A stretch of DNA of 64,000 bases from Chitinibacter sp046530675 (GTDB lineage Bacteria; Pseudomonadota; Gammaproteobacteria; Burkholderiales; Chitinibacteraceae), in contig NZ_CP172558.1 in NCBI RefSeq assembly GCF_046530675.1, forward strand, positions 1,984,001-2,048,000, in the 5' to 3' direction. The translations under genes were made by a program, and so were the position numbers. The stretch's first letter is position 1. Each line of letters starts with the position of its first letter. The notes beneath the pieces were generated by a model. It was given only the letters and a program-made list of their open reading frames with translations. It did not search any database and was not told where the DNA came from. Below, piece after piece: positions 36,383 to 49,148 of this stretch.

Positions 36383-36410
36383 CACCTCACACCTCACACC
36401 TCACACCTCA
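36383..36410. repeat. Heptanucleotide tandem repeat
   Basis: About four copies of CCTCACA (GTGAGGT on the minus strand). The array starts exactly at the stop codon of the response regulator/HATPase gene and extends downstream of it. Confidence 0.75.
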
Positions 36411-37319
36411 CTTCCTCACCCGCACCAGCACTTCATTGCCATTGCCTTGGTATTCGATGCTGTCAAATGACATCATTCGTGCCATCGAAATGCCTCGGCC
36501 ATGCGGATCAAATGCGCGTTCTGGGGCAAACTCCAGAAAGGGTTCCCAGTCAAAGCCTGCTCCCTCATCCTGAATCCGGATTTGGACTTCGCCATCATCG
36601 CTGTCAAAGCTGACATTGACAATGCGGTCGCGGTACTGCGGATTTTGCAGTCGGGTTTCAACTTCTTCCTGCCAGCGGCCGGTTTGCAGTAGCCGTGTTT
36701 TTTCGCCGTAGCTGATCGCCAGATTGCCGTGCTCAACGGCGTTGACGAGTAATTCAGACAAGCCCAAGGCAACGCGTTGCGGATCGGGGCAGGCGCGCGA
36801 CAGCAAGAGGGTTAGCTGGCGTGCTTCGTCGAGCGTACGGAAGCGGAATTGACCGTTGACCAGCAGCTTATACGAATCAGCATGCTCGGAAATTTCGCGT
36901 TCCAGCTGGCTACGTTCGGTATGAAAACCGACCGCGGCGGACACGATGGCCAGCAGCATTTCGCGCTGGAATGGTTTGATCAGATAGTAATACGCGCCGG
37001 CGGCCAGACCTTCCTGCACGTTTTCTGCCGCGCCGACGGCGGTCTGCATAATGACCGGAATATGCTGGAATTCCGGGTGTTGCTTGAGTTTGGCGAGTAC
37101 CTGCATGCCGTCCATACGCGGCATCATCCGGTCGAGCAGGATGGTGTCAAAACCGATTCGATCAGCTTGCAGGACTTCCCACGCTTCCTCGCCGTCCATT
37201 GCGGTTACGGTTTCGTAACCCGCGTCGCTGAGGTGTTCGGATAAGATTTCTAGGTTAAACGGCTCGTCGTCAACAATCAGTACGCGGCCGGGTTTGGTCA
37301 TCGGCGTCATGTCACTCAT
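36408..37319 (-). CDS. Response regulator receiver fused to a HATPase (anti-sigma-kinase-like) domain
   Basis: 303 residues. Residues 11-130 are a CheY-like receiver with VDDE (acidic pocket), phospho-acceptor Asp63 in LLDRMMPRMDG and a KPF lysine motif. A linker helix leads to a GHKL ATPase (about 165-303) with GLSELLVNAVEHG (N box) and QDEGAGFDW and GRGISMARMM (G boxes), like RsbW/SpoIIAB-type kinases rather than HisKA sensors; there is no dimerisation histidine. It overlaps the end of the ParA gene by eight bases, so the two are translationally coupled. The role is inferred: a phosphorylation-gated ATPase or anti-sigma switch. Confidence 0.85.
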   Translation of the reverse strand: MSDMTPMTKPGRVLIVDDEPFNLEILSEHLSDAGYETVTAMDGEEAWEVLQADRIGFDTILLDRMMPRMDGMQVLAKLKQHPEFQHIPVIMQTAVGAAENVQEGLAAGAYYYLIKPFQREMLLAIVSAAVGFHTERSQLEREISEHADSYKLLVNGQFRFRTLDEARQLTLLLSRACPDPQRVALGLSELLVNAVEHGNLAISYGEKTRLLQTGRWQEEVETRLQNPQYRDRIVNVSFDSDDGEVQIRIQDEGAGFDWEPFLEFAPERAFDPHGRGISMARMMSFDSIEYQGNGNEVLVRVRK

Positions 37320-38118
37320 CCATGGTGTTTATGTAAGCAGCTTGTGTCATGCCTGATAATTCGCCGTACAGGGCGGTGAATTCCTGCGCCAGTTTGTGTT
37401 TGGCGTCGAGCGCGATCAATGGCGCAGCCCGGTCGTGTGATTCGCGCACTTTGACCGAGCTTGATAGCCGGGTTTTCAGGACCGGCAAATGCTGGGCTTC
37501 AAGTTCCTGTACCAAACGCTGCGGCAGGCTGGCGCGTGGCTGGTATTGGTTGACGACGATGCCTTCGATACGCAAATCGGCATTATGATCCTGCCGGATT
37601 TCCTCGACGCGAGCGATCAGTCCGAGTAGCGCATCGCGCGAGAACGTGTCGCAGTCAAATGGAATCAGGCAACCGGTTGCCGCGATCAGCGCCGAGAGCG
37701 TGAAAAAGTTCAACGCCGGTGGCGTGTCAATATAGACCTCGTCAAATTGCCCGGTTAACTCATCGAGTGTTTCGCGCAATTTGTAGATTTTGTAGCGCGA
37801 TTCAAGTTTGACTTGCTGCTCGGCGATGCCGGGGTGCGAGGGCATCAGGTACAAATTTGCAAATGGCGTCGCGTGGATAAATTCAGCCGGGCCTTTGGCA
37901 TAGAGTGAAAAATTGAGTACCTGATCAAAAAAATCGCTCAGCGTCGGCGTAGTCTCGCTAGCCGATGCCCCCAGTAGGTAATGGCTGCTATTGCCCTGTG
38001 GATCTAGGTCAACGACCAATACCCTCTTGCCTTGTGCGGCAGCGACCGCAGCAAGATTGACCGTAATCGTCGATTTGCCGACCCCGCCTTTTTGGTTAAA
38101 TACTACTCGTCGCAACAT
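37312..38118 (-). CDS. ParA/MinD family ATPase (orphan)
   Basis: 268 residues with the deviant Walker A motif KGGVGKST (10-17), VVDLDPQGNSS (Walker A') and YIDTPPALNF (Walker B). There is no ParB gene or obvious parS next to it, and it is coupled to a response regulator/HATPase protein instead. That makes positioning of a signalling or polar complex more likely than chromosome partition; this is inference. It is divergent from htpG with 183 bp between. Confidence 0.85.
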   Translation of the reverse strand: MLRRVVFNQKGGVGKSTITVNLAAVAAAQGKRVLVVDLDPQGNSSHYLLGASASETTPTLSDFFDQVLNFSLYAKGPAEFIHATPFANLYLMPSHPGIAEQQVKLESRYKIYKLRETLDELTGQFDEVYIDTPPALNFFTLSALIAATGCLIPFDCDTFSRDALLGLIARVEEIRQDHNADLRIEGIVVNQYQPRASLPQRLVQELEAQHLPVLKTRLSSSVKVRESHDRAAPLIALDAKHKLAQEFTALYGELSGMTQAAYINTMDE

Positions 38119-38230
38119 AACTAAATATCCCCGGCTGGCTCAGTGCCAACACTATAACAAGCTTTTGCCCACAACTCTTGTCAGCAAAGCATAGTTTTTC
38201 ATCTAAGCAACGGCTGATGTTGCCGCGGCT

Positions 38231-38258
38231 CTTGAAGCTGAACCAAGTAGCCCCATTT
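38231..38258 (+). promoter_or_regulatory. Sigma-32 type promoter of htpG
   Basis: CTTGAAG (38231-38237), 13 bases, CCCCATTT (38251-38258), 43 bp before the htpG start. It has the same 13-base spacing as the grpE and dnaK promoters. Confidence 0.85.
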
Positions 38259-38301
38259 AGAGTGCATCCTCGTACAACCCCCTGTTAGGGAATAAAAAAC
38301 C

Positions 38302-40203
38302 ATGAGTAAAGAAACCCTAGGCTTTCAGGCCGAAGTCAAACAACTGCTGCAGTTGATGATTCACTCTTTGTATTCGAACAAGGAAATTTTCCTGCGCGAG
38401 CTGGTTTCCAACGCATCCGACGCGTGTGACAAGCTGCGCTTTGAAGCGATCAACAACGACAGCCTGTACGGCGACGATAGTGAATTGAAAATTCGCGTTT
38501 CATTCGACGCAGCAGCCAAAACGATCACGATTGCCGATAACGGCATCGGCATGAGTCGTGAAGAAGTGATCAAAAACATCGGCACGATCGCGCGTTCGGG
38601 CACCAAGGAATTTTTCAGCCAATTGTCGGGCGACGCGCAAAAAGACGCGCATCTGATCGGCCAGTTCGGCGTGGGTTTCTACTCGGCCTTTATCATCGCC
38701 GACAAAGTGACTTTGACTACGCGACGCGCAGGCGAAACCGGCGCAACGCAATGGGTATCGAATGGCGACGGCGAATTCACGCTTGAAGACGTTGCAAAAG
38801 ACACTCGCGGCACCGAAATCGTTCTGCATTTGAAAGAAGGCGAGGATGAATTCCTGAACGACTGGAAACTACGCGGCATTATCCGCAAATATTCCGATCA
38901 CATCACGCTGCCGATTTTGATGCCAGCACAAGCCGGCTACAACGAAGATGGCTCGATCAAGCCGGCCGAAGGCGAAGAGACGGTCAATCAGGCCAATGCG
39001 CTATGGACGCGCAGTAAATCTGAAATCTCGGACGAGCAATACACCGAATTCTACAAACACGTCGCACACGATTATGAAGACCCGCTGGCGTGGAGTCACG
39101 CCAAAGTCGAAGGCCGTCAGGAATACACCGAGCTGCTGTATGTGCCGCAACGCGCGCCGTTTGACCTGTACGACCGTGAACGTCGCCACGGCGTGAAGCT
39201 TTACGTTCGTCGCGTTTTCATCATGGAAGACAGCGAAAAACTGCTGCCGCAATACCTGCGCTTTATTCGCGGCGTGATCGACTCGGCTGATTTGCCGCTG
39301 AACGTGTCGCGCGAAATCCTGCAACACAGCAAAGACATCGAGCAGATCAAATCCGGCTGCGTGAAAAAAGTGCTCGGCATGTTGGAGAGCATGGCGAACT
39401 CGGATGACGACGCTGAAAAAGCCAAATACGCGAAATTCTGGACTGAATTCGGCAAGGTATTGAAAGAAGGCGTCGGTGAGGACTTTGCGAATAAAGAGCG
39501 TATTGCTGGTCTATGCCGGTTCTCGTCAACGCACAACGATAATGCCGAGCAAACCGTATCGCTCGCCGACTACATTGGCCGCATGAAAGATGGACAGGAT
39601 CAGATCTACTTCATTACTGCGGATAGCTACGCCGCAGCGAAAAACAGCCCGCACCTCGAAGTTTTCCGCAAAAAAGGCATCGAGGTCTTGCTGCTGTCTG
39701 ATCGCGTGGACGAATGGGCATTTAGTGGCCTGACCGAATTTGAAGGTAAAAAACTGCAATCGGTTGCCAAAGGCGAACTGGACTTGGAGCAATTTACCGA
39801 CGAAGAAGAGAAAAAACAGCAGGAAGCCGCCGCAACCGAACTGAAAGACGTGCTCGAACAAATGAAATCTGTGCTCGGCGAATCAGTCAAAGACATTCGC
39901 GTAACGCACCGCCTGACCGACAGCCCGGCTTGCCTGGTCGTTGAAAATCAGGACATGAGCGCGAATTTGGAACGCCTCTTGAAATCGGCAGGTCAGGATA
40001 TCAAAGGCAGTAAGCCGATTCTGGAAGTGAACCCAACGCATCCACTGGTGAGTAAACTGAAAGCTGAAGCGAGTGGTGATAAGTTTGGTGACTGGACTCA
40101 ATTGTTGTTTGATCAAGCATTACTCGCCGAGGGTGGTCAGCTGGAAGACCCAGCATCGTTTGTTAAACGTCTGAATGGTTTGATGTTGGCAATGCAGGAT
40201 TGA
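38302..40203 (+). CDS. htpG: Chaperone HtpG (Hsp90)
   Basis: Bacterial Hsp90, an ATP-dependent dimeric chaperone. 633 residues (E. coli 624). The N-terminal GHKL ATPase shows ELVSNASDACDKLR, DNGIGM and GQFGVGFYSAF; the middle domain shows NVSREILQ with the catalytic arginine region; the C-terminal dimerisation domain follows. TTAGGGA is the SD. It is expressed alone from a sigma-32 type promoter and ends at a terminator. Confidence 0.97.
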   Translation: MSKETLGFQAEVKQLLQLMIHSLYSNKEIFLRELVSNASDACDKLRFEAINNDSLYGDDSELKIRVSFDAAAKTITIADNGIGMSREEVIKNIGTIARSGTKEFFSQLSGDAQKDAHLIGQFGVGFYSAFIIADKVTLTTRRAGETGATQWVSNGDGEFTLEDVAKDTRGTEIVLHLKEGEDEFLNDWKLRGIIRKYSDHITLPILMPAQAGYNEDGSIKPAEGEETVNQANALWTRSKSEISDEQYTEFYKHVAHDYEDPLAWSHAKVEGRQEYTELLYVPQRAPFDLYDRERRHGVKLYVRRVFIMEDSEKLLPQYLRFIRGVIDSADLPLNVSREILQHSKDIEQIKSGCVKKVLGMLESMANSDDDAEKAKYAKFWTEFGKVLKEGVGEDFANKERIAGLCRFSSTHNDNAEQTVSLADYIGRMKDGQDQIYFITADSYAAAKNSPHLEVFRKKGIEVLLLSDRVDEWAFSGLTEFEGKKLQSVAKGELDLEQFTDEEEKKQQEAAATELKDVLEQMKSVLGESVKDIRVTHRLTDSPACLVVENQDMSANLERLLKSAGQDIKGSKPILEVNPTHPLVSKLKAEASGDKFGDWTQLLFDQALLAEGGQLEDPASFVKRLNGLMLAMQD

Positions 40204-40232
40204 ATGCCGAGAAATTAATCAGATGTATTTTT

Positions 40233-40260
40233 AAAAGCCGACCAGATGGTCGGCTTTTTA
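40233..40260. terminator. Terminator after htpG
   Basis: AAAAGCCGACCA, loop GA, TGGTCGGCTTTT. Confidence 0.92.
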
Positions 40261-40316
40261 TTTTAAATTTAATCAACAGCTTGGCTTCTTTGTTGTGATT
40301 TATTTGCCGATCAGTG

Positions 40317-40345
40317 TTGACGAGTTTGGGCCCGGTGGGTATAGT
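40317..40345 (+). promoter_or_regulatory. rrn operon promoter
   Basis: TTGACG (40317-40322), exactly 17 bases, TATAGT (40340-40345), with an A/T-rich UP-like tract upstream (40260-40275). It is about 225 bp before mature 16S. A GGGTATA heptamer overlaps the -10 element. Confidence 0.8.
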
Positions 40346-40402
40346 TCGGCCTCTCTGCTGATGACGCAACGAAACGAAGTGTGTTTCTTGGTTGTTCAGC
40401 CC

Positions 40403-40442
40403 GATCTTTAACAATCTACAGCCGATGAGTGTGAGCCCTTGA
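40403..40442 (+). promoter_or_regulatory. rrn leader: boxA and 5' arm of the pre-16S stem
   Basis: ATCTTTAACAATCTA (about 40404-40418) matches the antitermination boxA. ACAGCCGATGAGTGTGAG then begins at 40418 and is complementary to 42124-42148 after 16S, forming the RNase III processing stem. Confidence 0.75.
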
Positions 40443-40570
40443 TTCGTAAGTCAAATCAAGTGCTTGCACTCAATTGAAAAGAAAATTGAAAGACGAACTC
40501 TTTAGAGTTTATCTCGCAGTTTCTTTGAGTATTGAAGTACAAGCCAAGTAGTAAAAATAGCATAGCGATT

Positions 40571-42105
<1,535 letters not shown>

Positions 42106-42209
42106 AAGAGCAAGACCTGCGGGTCAAGGACTCACACTCATCGGCTGTAAATTTGAAGATACAGAGACGACTTCATTCATAAATGAAAGAAGTTGTTGAG
42201 TTGGAAGCT

Positions 42210-42286
42210 GGGTCAGTAGCTCAGTCGGTTAGAGCACCGTGTTGATAACGCGGGGGTCATAGGTTCGATTCCTATCTGACCCACCA
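42210..42286 (+). tRNA. tRNA-Ile (GAT)
   Basis: 77 nt with acceptor stem GGGTCAG/CTGACCC, anticodon GAT in TTGATAA, T-loop GGTTCGATTCC and an encoded CCA. Standard position in the 16S-23S spacer. Confidence 0.97.
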
Positions 42287-42324
42287 TTGACGAGTCAATG
42301 GAAACAGCTTAGTCATGCCAGATT

Positions 42325-42400
42325 GGGGGATTAGCTCAGTTGGGAGAGCACCTGCTTTGCAAGCAGGGGGTCGTCGGTTCGATCCCGTCATCCTCCACCA
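42325..42400 (+). tRNA. tRNA-Ala (TGC)
   Basis: 76 nt with acceptor stem GGGGGAT/ATCCTCC, anticodon TGC in TTTGCAA, T-loop GGTTCGATCCC and an encoded CCA. Confidence 0.97.
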
Positions 42401-42746
42401 CGCCTTGCGGCGAGCACTGTGCAAGCGGTGGCGCAGCAAACAAGAGTTCAGAATTCAGTCAGTAGACGAATCAGAAATAATGATTCGGTCTGGTGATTTT
42501 GTTCTGGTTTCTTAAATCAGACCCACACAGGAATGTGTGACTGTATCGTTCTTTAACAAAATAGAAGAAGTAATATCTCCTAATTAAACAATGTGAAAAC
42601 AGGGTAACTTGTTTTTACAGTAATAAATTGGGTTGATTGTATCTGCTGATCGAAAGATCAGCCGTTGTAGGACCTGAGAAACCCTACAACAAGTCGTAAA
42701 TACGAAACTCTGACCAAGAGTACGGTAAAACGTGTTTGAGGTTATA
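42401..42746 (+). other. tRNA-Ala to 23S spacer with second boxA and 5' arm of the pre-23S stem
   Basis: TCTTTAACAAA (about 42550-42560) is a second boxA. AATAGAAGAAGTAAT (42560-42574) is perfectly complementary to 45736-45750 beyond 23S, giving the RNase III stem. No gene is present. Confidence 0.75.
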
Positions 42747-42747
42747 G

Positions 42748-45634
<2,887 letters not shown>

Positions 45635-45735
45635 ATAACCTGAGACGCGTTGTTGCGATGAAGGTGCAATTGACCCGATTGCGAATTGAATAAGATAAAG
45701 AGAGACCGGTGAAGCGAAAGCTGAGCTGATGAAAG

Positions 45736-45750
45736 ATTACTTCTTCTATT
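45736..45750 (+). other. 3' arm of the pre-23S processing stem
   Basis: ATTACTTCTTCTATT is the exact complement of 42560-42574. The rest of the 168-bp 23S-5S spacer has no other recognisable feature. Confidence 0.75.
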
Positions 45751-45802
45751 GATTTCGAGTGGTTGCAAAGGTAAAAGCCTAAGCAGTCAACTCACCCAGT
45801 TT

Positions 45803-45919
45803 TGTCTGGTGACCATAGCGAGGTGGTCCCACTCCTTCCCATCCCGAACAGGACAGTGAAACGCCTCAGCGCCGATGATAGTGCGGATTGCCCGTGTGAA
45901 AGTAGGACATTGCCAGACT
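45803..45919 (+). rRNA. rrf: 5S ribosomal RNA
   Basis: About 117 nt; the terminal stem GTCTGG/CCAGAC and the conserved GTGGTCCCACTCC...CATCCCGAACAGG...GTGAAACGCC segments are intact. Confidence 0.95.
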
Positions 45920-45927
45920 CCCTAAAA

Positions 45928-45960
45928 GAAAAGCCCAGCTCAACCGAGCTGGGCTTTTTT
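45928..45960 (+). terminator. rrn operon terminator
   Basis: AAAAGCCCAGCTC, loop AACC, GAGCTGGGCTTTTTT, ten bases after 5S. Confidence 0.93.
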
Positions 45961-46090
45961 CTGGGCGCGAGATAGGTAACGGCTAGTGGGGGTATATGGC
46001 TGGAGGTTAGGTTCAGATTGCTCTGTAGATAATACCCTTTGAAACCACCGCATCCACGGGCAACGCGCTTATTTTGGTGTGACGTTTATA

Positions 46091-46152
46091 GAACATTCGT
46101 TCTTTTTATTCTTGAGTTTTGTGAATTTACCTTGTATTGTGAACGTACGTTC
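46091..46152 (+). promoter_or_regulatory. Promoter flanked by two GAAC-N4-GTTC palindromic operators
   Basis: Operator 1 is AGAAC-ATTC-GTTCT (46090-46103) and operator 2 is GAACGTACGTTC (46141-46152, fully palindromic), with centres 50 bp apart. Between them are TTGAGT (46112-46117), 17 bases and TATTGT (46135-46140), so operator 1 lies above the -35 and operator 2 covers the expected start of transcription. This arrangement suggests tight repression of the next gene. Confidence 0.65.
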
Positions 46153-46175
46153 TACATTGATCAGGGGGAAATTCC

Positions 46176-46520
46176 ATGACTTACCGTTTCCGTGTATCTC
46201 ATTCTGCTTTTGTCCAGTTGCGCCAGCTTGAAGTACCAATGGCCTTGCTGGAATATCTGGCTCAGCCTGCTTTGTGCGGTGCTGCAGCGATGCTGTCGCA
46301 GCGTATGATTGTCAAAATGCCACGTCACTTGCGTGCGATTGCGCAGAACTTCATCGGCCTTTATGTCGTTGCGGATGGTCAAGGTGAGGTTAAAGAAGTC
46401 AAGCGTATAAAGCATCGCCTGGCTATTGCCGAGCAGGCTGAGCAATATGGCTTTTCCGCGGATTGCACAAAAATCGAATTTGGCAAAAGCACCGACTGGC
46501 GAACTTCGATTGGTGCTTGA
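46176..46520 (+). CDS. Hypothetical protein, 114 aa, behind a palindrome-flanked promoter
   Basis: I do not recognise this protein. It is basic, soluble, without signal peptide or membrane helix, and has mixed alpha/beta character; residues 1-60 have hydrophobic repeats (AFVQLRQLEVPMALLEYL) and 60-110 are charged. GGGGGA lies seven bases before the ATG, and a promoter bracketed by two palindromes lies just upstream, so the gene looks functional and regulated. A GGGTATA heptamer begins two bases after its stop. It lies between the rrn operon and ettA on the same strand. Confidence 0.65.
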   Translation: MTYRFRVSHSAFVQLRQLEVPMALLEYLAQPALCGAAAMLSQRMIVKMPRHLRAIAQNFIGLYVVADGQGEVKEVKRIKHRLAIAEQAEQYGFSADCTKIEFGKSTDWRTSIGA

Positions 46521-46651
46521 TGGGTATATGAATGAGGGATTGAATATTTTTGGCTCGCAAGTCAATACAGCCCATGGGTATATTGGATGATAGGGCACAA
46601 GACCCAAGTTTTTGCTACACTCTGCGCATTCGTTTGCAAAGGGTAAAATCC

Positions 46652-48319
46652 ATGGCTCAGTATGTAATGTCAATGCTCCGCGTGAGCAAAATTGTTCCGC
46701 CCAAGCGCCAAATTATTAAGGATATTTCGCTGTCTTTCTTCCCCGGTGCAAAGATTGGCCTGCTGGGTTTGAATGGTTCGGGTAAATCGACCGTGCTGAA
46801 AATTATGGCCGGAGTTGATAAAGAATACGACGGTGAAGTGCAACATTTGCCTGGCATTAAAATCGGCTATCTGGCGCAGGAGCCTGAGCTCACAGCGACC
46901 AATACTGTGCGCCAGGAAGTTGAAAGTGGTTTAGGCGAAGTATTTGAAGCGCAAGCCAAACTCGAAGCCGTGTACGCCGCCTATGCCGAAGAAGGTGCAG
47001 ATTTTGACGCGCTGGCCGAAGAGCAGGCGCGTCTTGAAGCGATTATTTCTGCGGGTTCGGGCGAAAATGTCGAGTTGCAACTCGAAATCGCTGCCGATGC
47101 ACTGCGCTTGCCTGAGTGGGATGCGATTGTTGGTAATCTGTCCGGTGGTGAAAAACGCCGCGTTGCTTTGTGCAAATTGCTGTTGTCCAAGCCCGATATG
47201 TTGTTGCTTGACGAGCCAACGAATCACCTGGACGCTGAATCGGTTGAATGGCTGGAGCAGTTCTTGGTGCGTTTCCCAGGTACCGTTGTGGCCGTAACGC
47301 ATGATCGTTACTTCCTTGATAACGCTGCTGAGTGGATTCTGGAGCTGGATCGCGGTCAAGGTATCCCTTGGAAAGGCAATTACTCTTCTTGGCTGGAGCA
47401 AAAAGAAGCTCGCCTGAAGCTGGAAGAGTCACAAGAATCTGCGCGTCAGAAAGCCTTGAACAAAGAGCTGGAGTGGGTACGCCAGAATGCCAAAGGTCGC
47501 CAAGCCAAATCCAAAGCGCGTATCGCCCGCTTTGAAGAGTTGAGCAGTTTCGAGCATCAGAAACGCAATGAAACCCAAGAGATCTTTATTCCAGTCGCTG
47601 AGCGTCTGGGCGATAAAGTGATCGAATTCAAAGGCGTTTCCAAAGCCTTTGGTGATCGCCTGTTGATCGACAATCTGAGCTTCAATGTGCCTGCTGGTGC
47701 GATTGTCGGCATTATCGGCCCCAATGGTGCCGGTAAATCGACGCTATTCAAAATGATCGCCGGTAAAGAATTGCCTGATAGCGGTGAAGTGGAAATCGGC
47801 CAAACAACACAAATGGCGTTTGTTGAACAAAGCCGTGAAGGCTTGGAAAACAGCAAGACGGTGTTTGAAGACGTGTCAGGTGGCCATGATGTGATCAATG
47901 TTGGCAAGTTCGAAATGAGCAGCCGTGCTTACTTGGGCCGTTTTAACTTTAAAGGTGCGGATCAGGCCAAAATCGTCGGCAATTTGTCCGGTGGTGAGCG
48001 TGGCCGTTTGCACTTGGCCAAAACGCTGCTCAAAGGTGGCAATGTGCTGCTGCTTGACGAGCCATCGAATGACTTGGACGTGGAAACGCTGCGAGCCCTG
48101 GAAGACGCTTTGCTCGAATTCGCCGGTACGGCCTTTGTGATTTCTCATGATCGCTGGTTCCTTGACCGGATTGCGACGCACATCCTCGCAGCCGAAGGCG
48201 ATTCGCAGTGGACTTTCTTCGATGGGAATTATCAGGAATACGAAGCGGATAAACGCAAACGATTGGGTGAAGAGGGCGCGAAACCGAAGCGGATTCGCTA
48301 TAAGCCGATTTCACGTTAA
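46652..48319 (+). CDS. ettA: Energy-dependent translational throttle protein EttA (ABC-F)
   Basis: ABC-F protein that binds the ribosomal E site and gates elongation according to the ATP/ADP ratio. The 555-residue length equals E. coli EttA. There are two nucleotide-binding domains: Walker A GLNGSGKST and GPNGAGKST, signatures LSGGEKRR and LSGGERGR, Walker B LLLDEPTNHLD and LLLDEPSNDLD, with the helical P-site linker at about 245-320 between them. The ATG at 46652 (MAQYVMSML) aligns with the E. coli N-terminus and has AAAGGG upstream. A terminator follows. Confidence 0.97.
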   Translation: MAQYVMSMLRVSKIVPPKRQIIKDISLSFFPGAKIGLLGLNGSGKSTVLKIMAGVDKEYDGEVQHLPGIKIGYLAQEPELTATNTVRQEVESGLGEVFEAQAKLEAVYAAYAEEGADFDALAEEQARLEAIISAGSGENVELQLEIAADALRLPEWDAIVGNLSGGEKRRVALCKLLLSKPDMLLLDEPTNHLDAESVEWLEQFLVRFPGTVVAVTHDRYFLDNAAEWILELDRGQGIPWKGNYSSWLEQKEARLKLEESQESARQKALNKELEWVRQNAKGRQAKSKARIARFEELSSFEHQKRNETQEIFIPVAERLGDKVIEFKGVSKAFGDRLLIDNLSFNVPAGAIVGIIGPNGAGKSTLFKMIAGKELPDSGEVEIGQTTQMAFVEQSREGLENSKTVFEDVSGGHDVINVGKFEMSSRAYLGRFNFKGADQAKIVGNLSGGERGRLHLAKTLLKGGNVLLLDEPSNDLDVETLRALEDALLEFAGTAFVISHDRWFLDRIATHILAAEGDSQWTFFDGNYQEYEADKRKRLGEEGAKPKRIRYKPISR

Positions 48320-48336
48320 GCGTCAGCAAATATCAT

Positions 48337-48368
48337 CAAAAAGCCGTCCTCTGTGGACGGCTTTTTTT
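48337..48368. terminator. Bidirectional terminator
   Basis: AAAAAGCCGTCC, five-base loop, GGACGGCTTTTT, between the convergent ettA and tetR-type genes. Confidence 0.92.
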
Positions 48369-48373
48369 ATCTC

Positions 48374-48979
48374 CTAGCTCAGCACAATGTGTACTATGCT
48401 GCGCTGCAGAACGGGCAAAATGGTTTGTATATTGTAATGTGGATTGCAGATTGCCCGCATGCGCAGGCCATCGAATAGCGAAATGATCAGATCACACCGT
48501 GCATCATTTTCGGCTTCACTGATGGCTGGTAAATCCGCTCTGGCCTTATTAATGATTTCTTTTCCATGTTGTCGCAAAATCAGCGTTGATTGCTGCAGCA
48601 TAAGCAAGACTTTGGCATTGCGGGAGGCTTCGGCAATGATTTCAAAATTCAGCGTTGAATTGCTCAAATCAAGGCTTTCATTAATGGTTTGTTCTGCAAA
48701 CTGGATCAGGGCATCAATCGTGCTGTCGGCGTCGAGCAGCATATGAATGATTTGCAGATGCCGCTGCTGTTCCTGTTCGATAATGGCCGCAACGATGGCT
48801 TCCTTGTTTTCGAAATAGTGATAAATGTGGCCAGCACTCATTTGGGCCGCTTTGGCGATTGAAGCCATGCTTGCGGCATGAAAGCCGGAGGTGCGAAAAC
48901 AGTCGGCAGCAGCATTTAAGACCTGTTGCCGTCTGGCCTCAGCCTTGTCTTGTGAAGCGGTGATGTGAGCAGGCTTCAA
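48374..48979 (-). CDS. TetR/AcrR family repressor of the adjacent RND pump
   Basis: 201 residues with an N-terminal TetR helix-turn-helix (about 18-64, including MASIAKAAQMSAGHIYHYFENKE) and a helical ligand-binding C-terminal domain. It is divergent from an adaptor/RND/OMF operon, and two palindromes in the intergenic region are its likely operators. By analogy with AcrR/MexR-type circuits it represses the pump and itself until a drug or toxic ligand binds; the ligand is unknown. Confidence 0.88.
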   Translation of the reverse strand: MKPAHITASQDKAEARRQQVLNAAADCFRTSGFHAASMASIAKAAQMSAGHIYHYFENKEAIVAAIIEQEQQRHLQIIHMLLDADSTIDALIQFAEQTINESLDLSNSTLNFEIIAEASRNAKVLLMLQQSTLILRQHGKEIINKARADLPAISEAENDARCDLIISLFDGLRMRAICNPHYNIQTILPVLQRSIVHIVLS

Positions 48980-49053
48980 AACGACTATCCTTGATGAAAT
49001 GATTTAATCCAAGCTATGCATTATATGCGCTTGTTATTTTTGACGGAAGAAAT

Positions 49054-49083
49054 TAGAATGGTCATTCTAGAATAATCATTCTA
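49054..49083. promoter_or_regulatory. Tandem overlapping TetR-type operators
   Basis: TAGAATG-GT-CATTCTA (49054-49069, perfect 7-base arms) overlaps TAGAATA-AT-CATTCTA (49068-49083, 6 of 7). It lies midway between the divergent regulator and pump genes. Confidence 0.75.
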
Positions 49084-49148
49084 AAATAAACAGTCCATCC
49101 CGCCGATGGGCTTGTTATTGCGAAAAATTACCCAAATGAGATCACACG

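Noticed and set aside
37312..38118. Chromosome partition parA of a parAB-parS locus
   Set aside because: No parB follows; the neighbour is a receiver-HATPase protein, and no gidAB or origin context is present.
46091..46152. Classical proteobacterial LexA box
   Set aside because: The sequence is GAAC-N4-GTTC; CTGT-N8-ACAG is absent. Only the Gram-positive type of site is matched.
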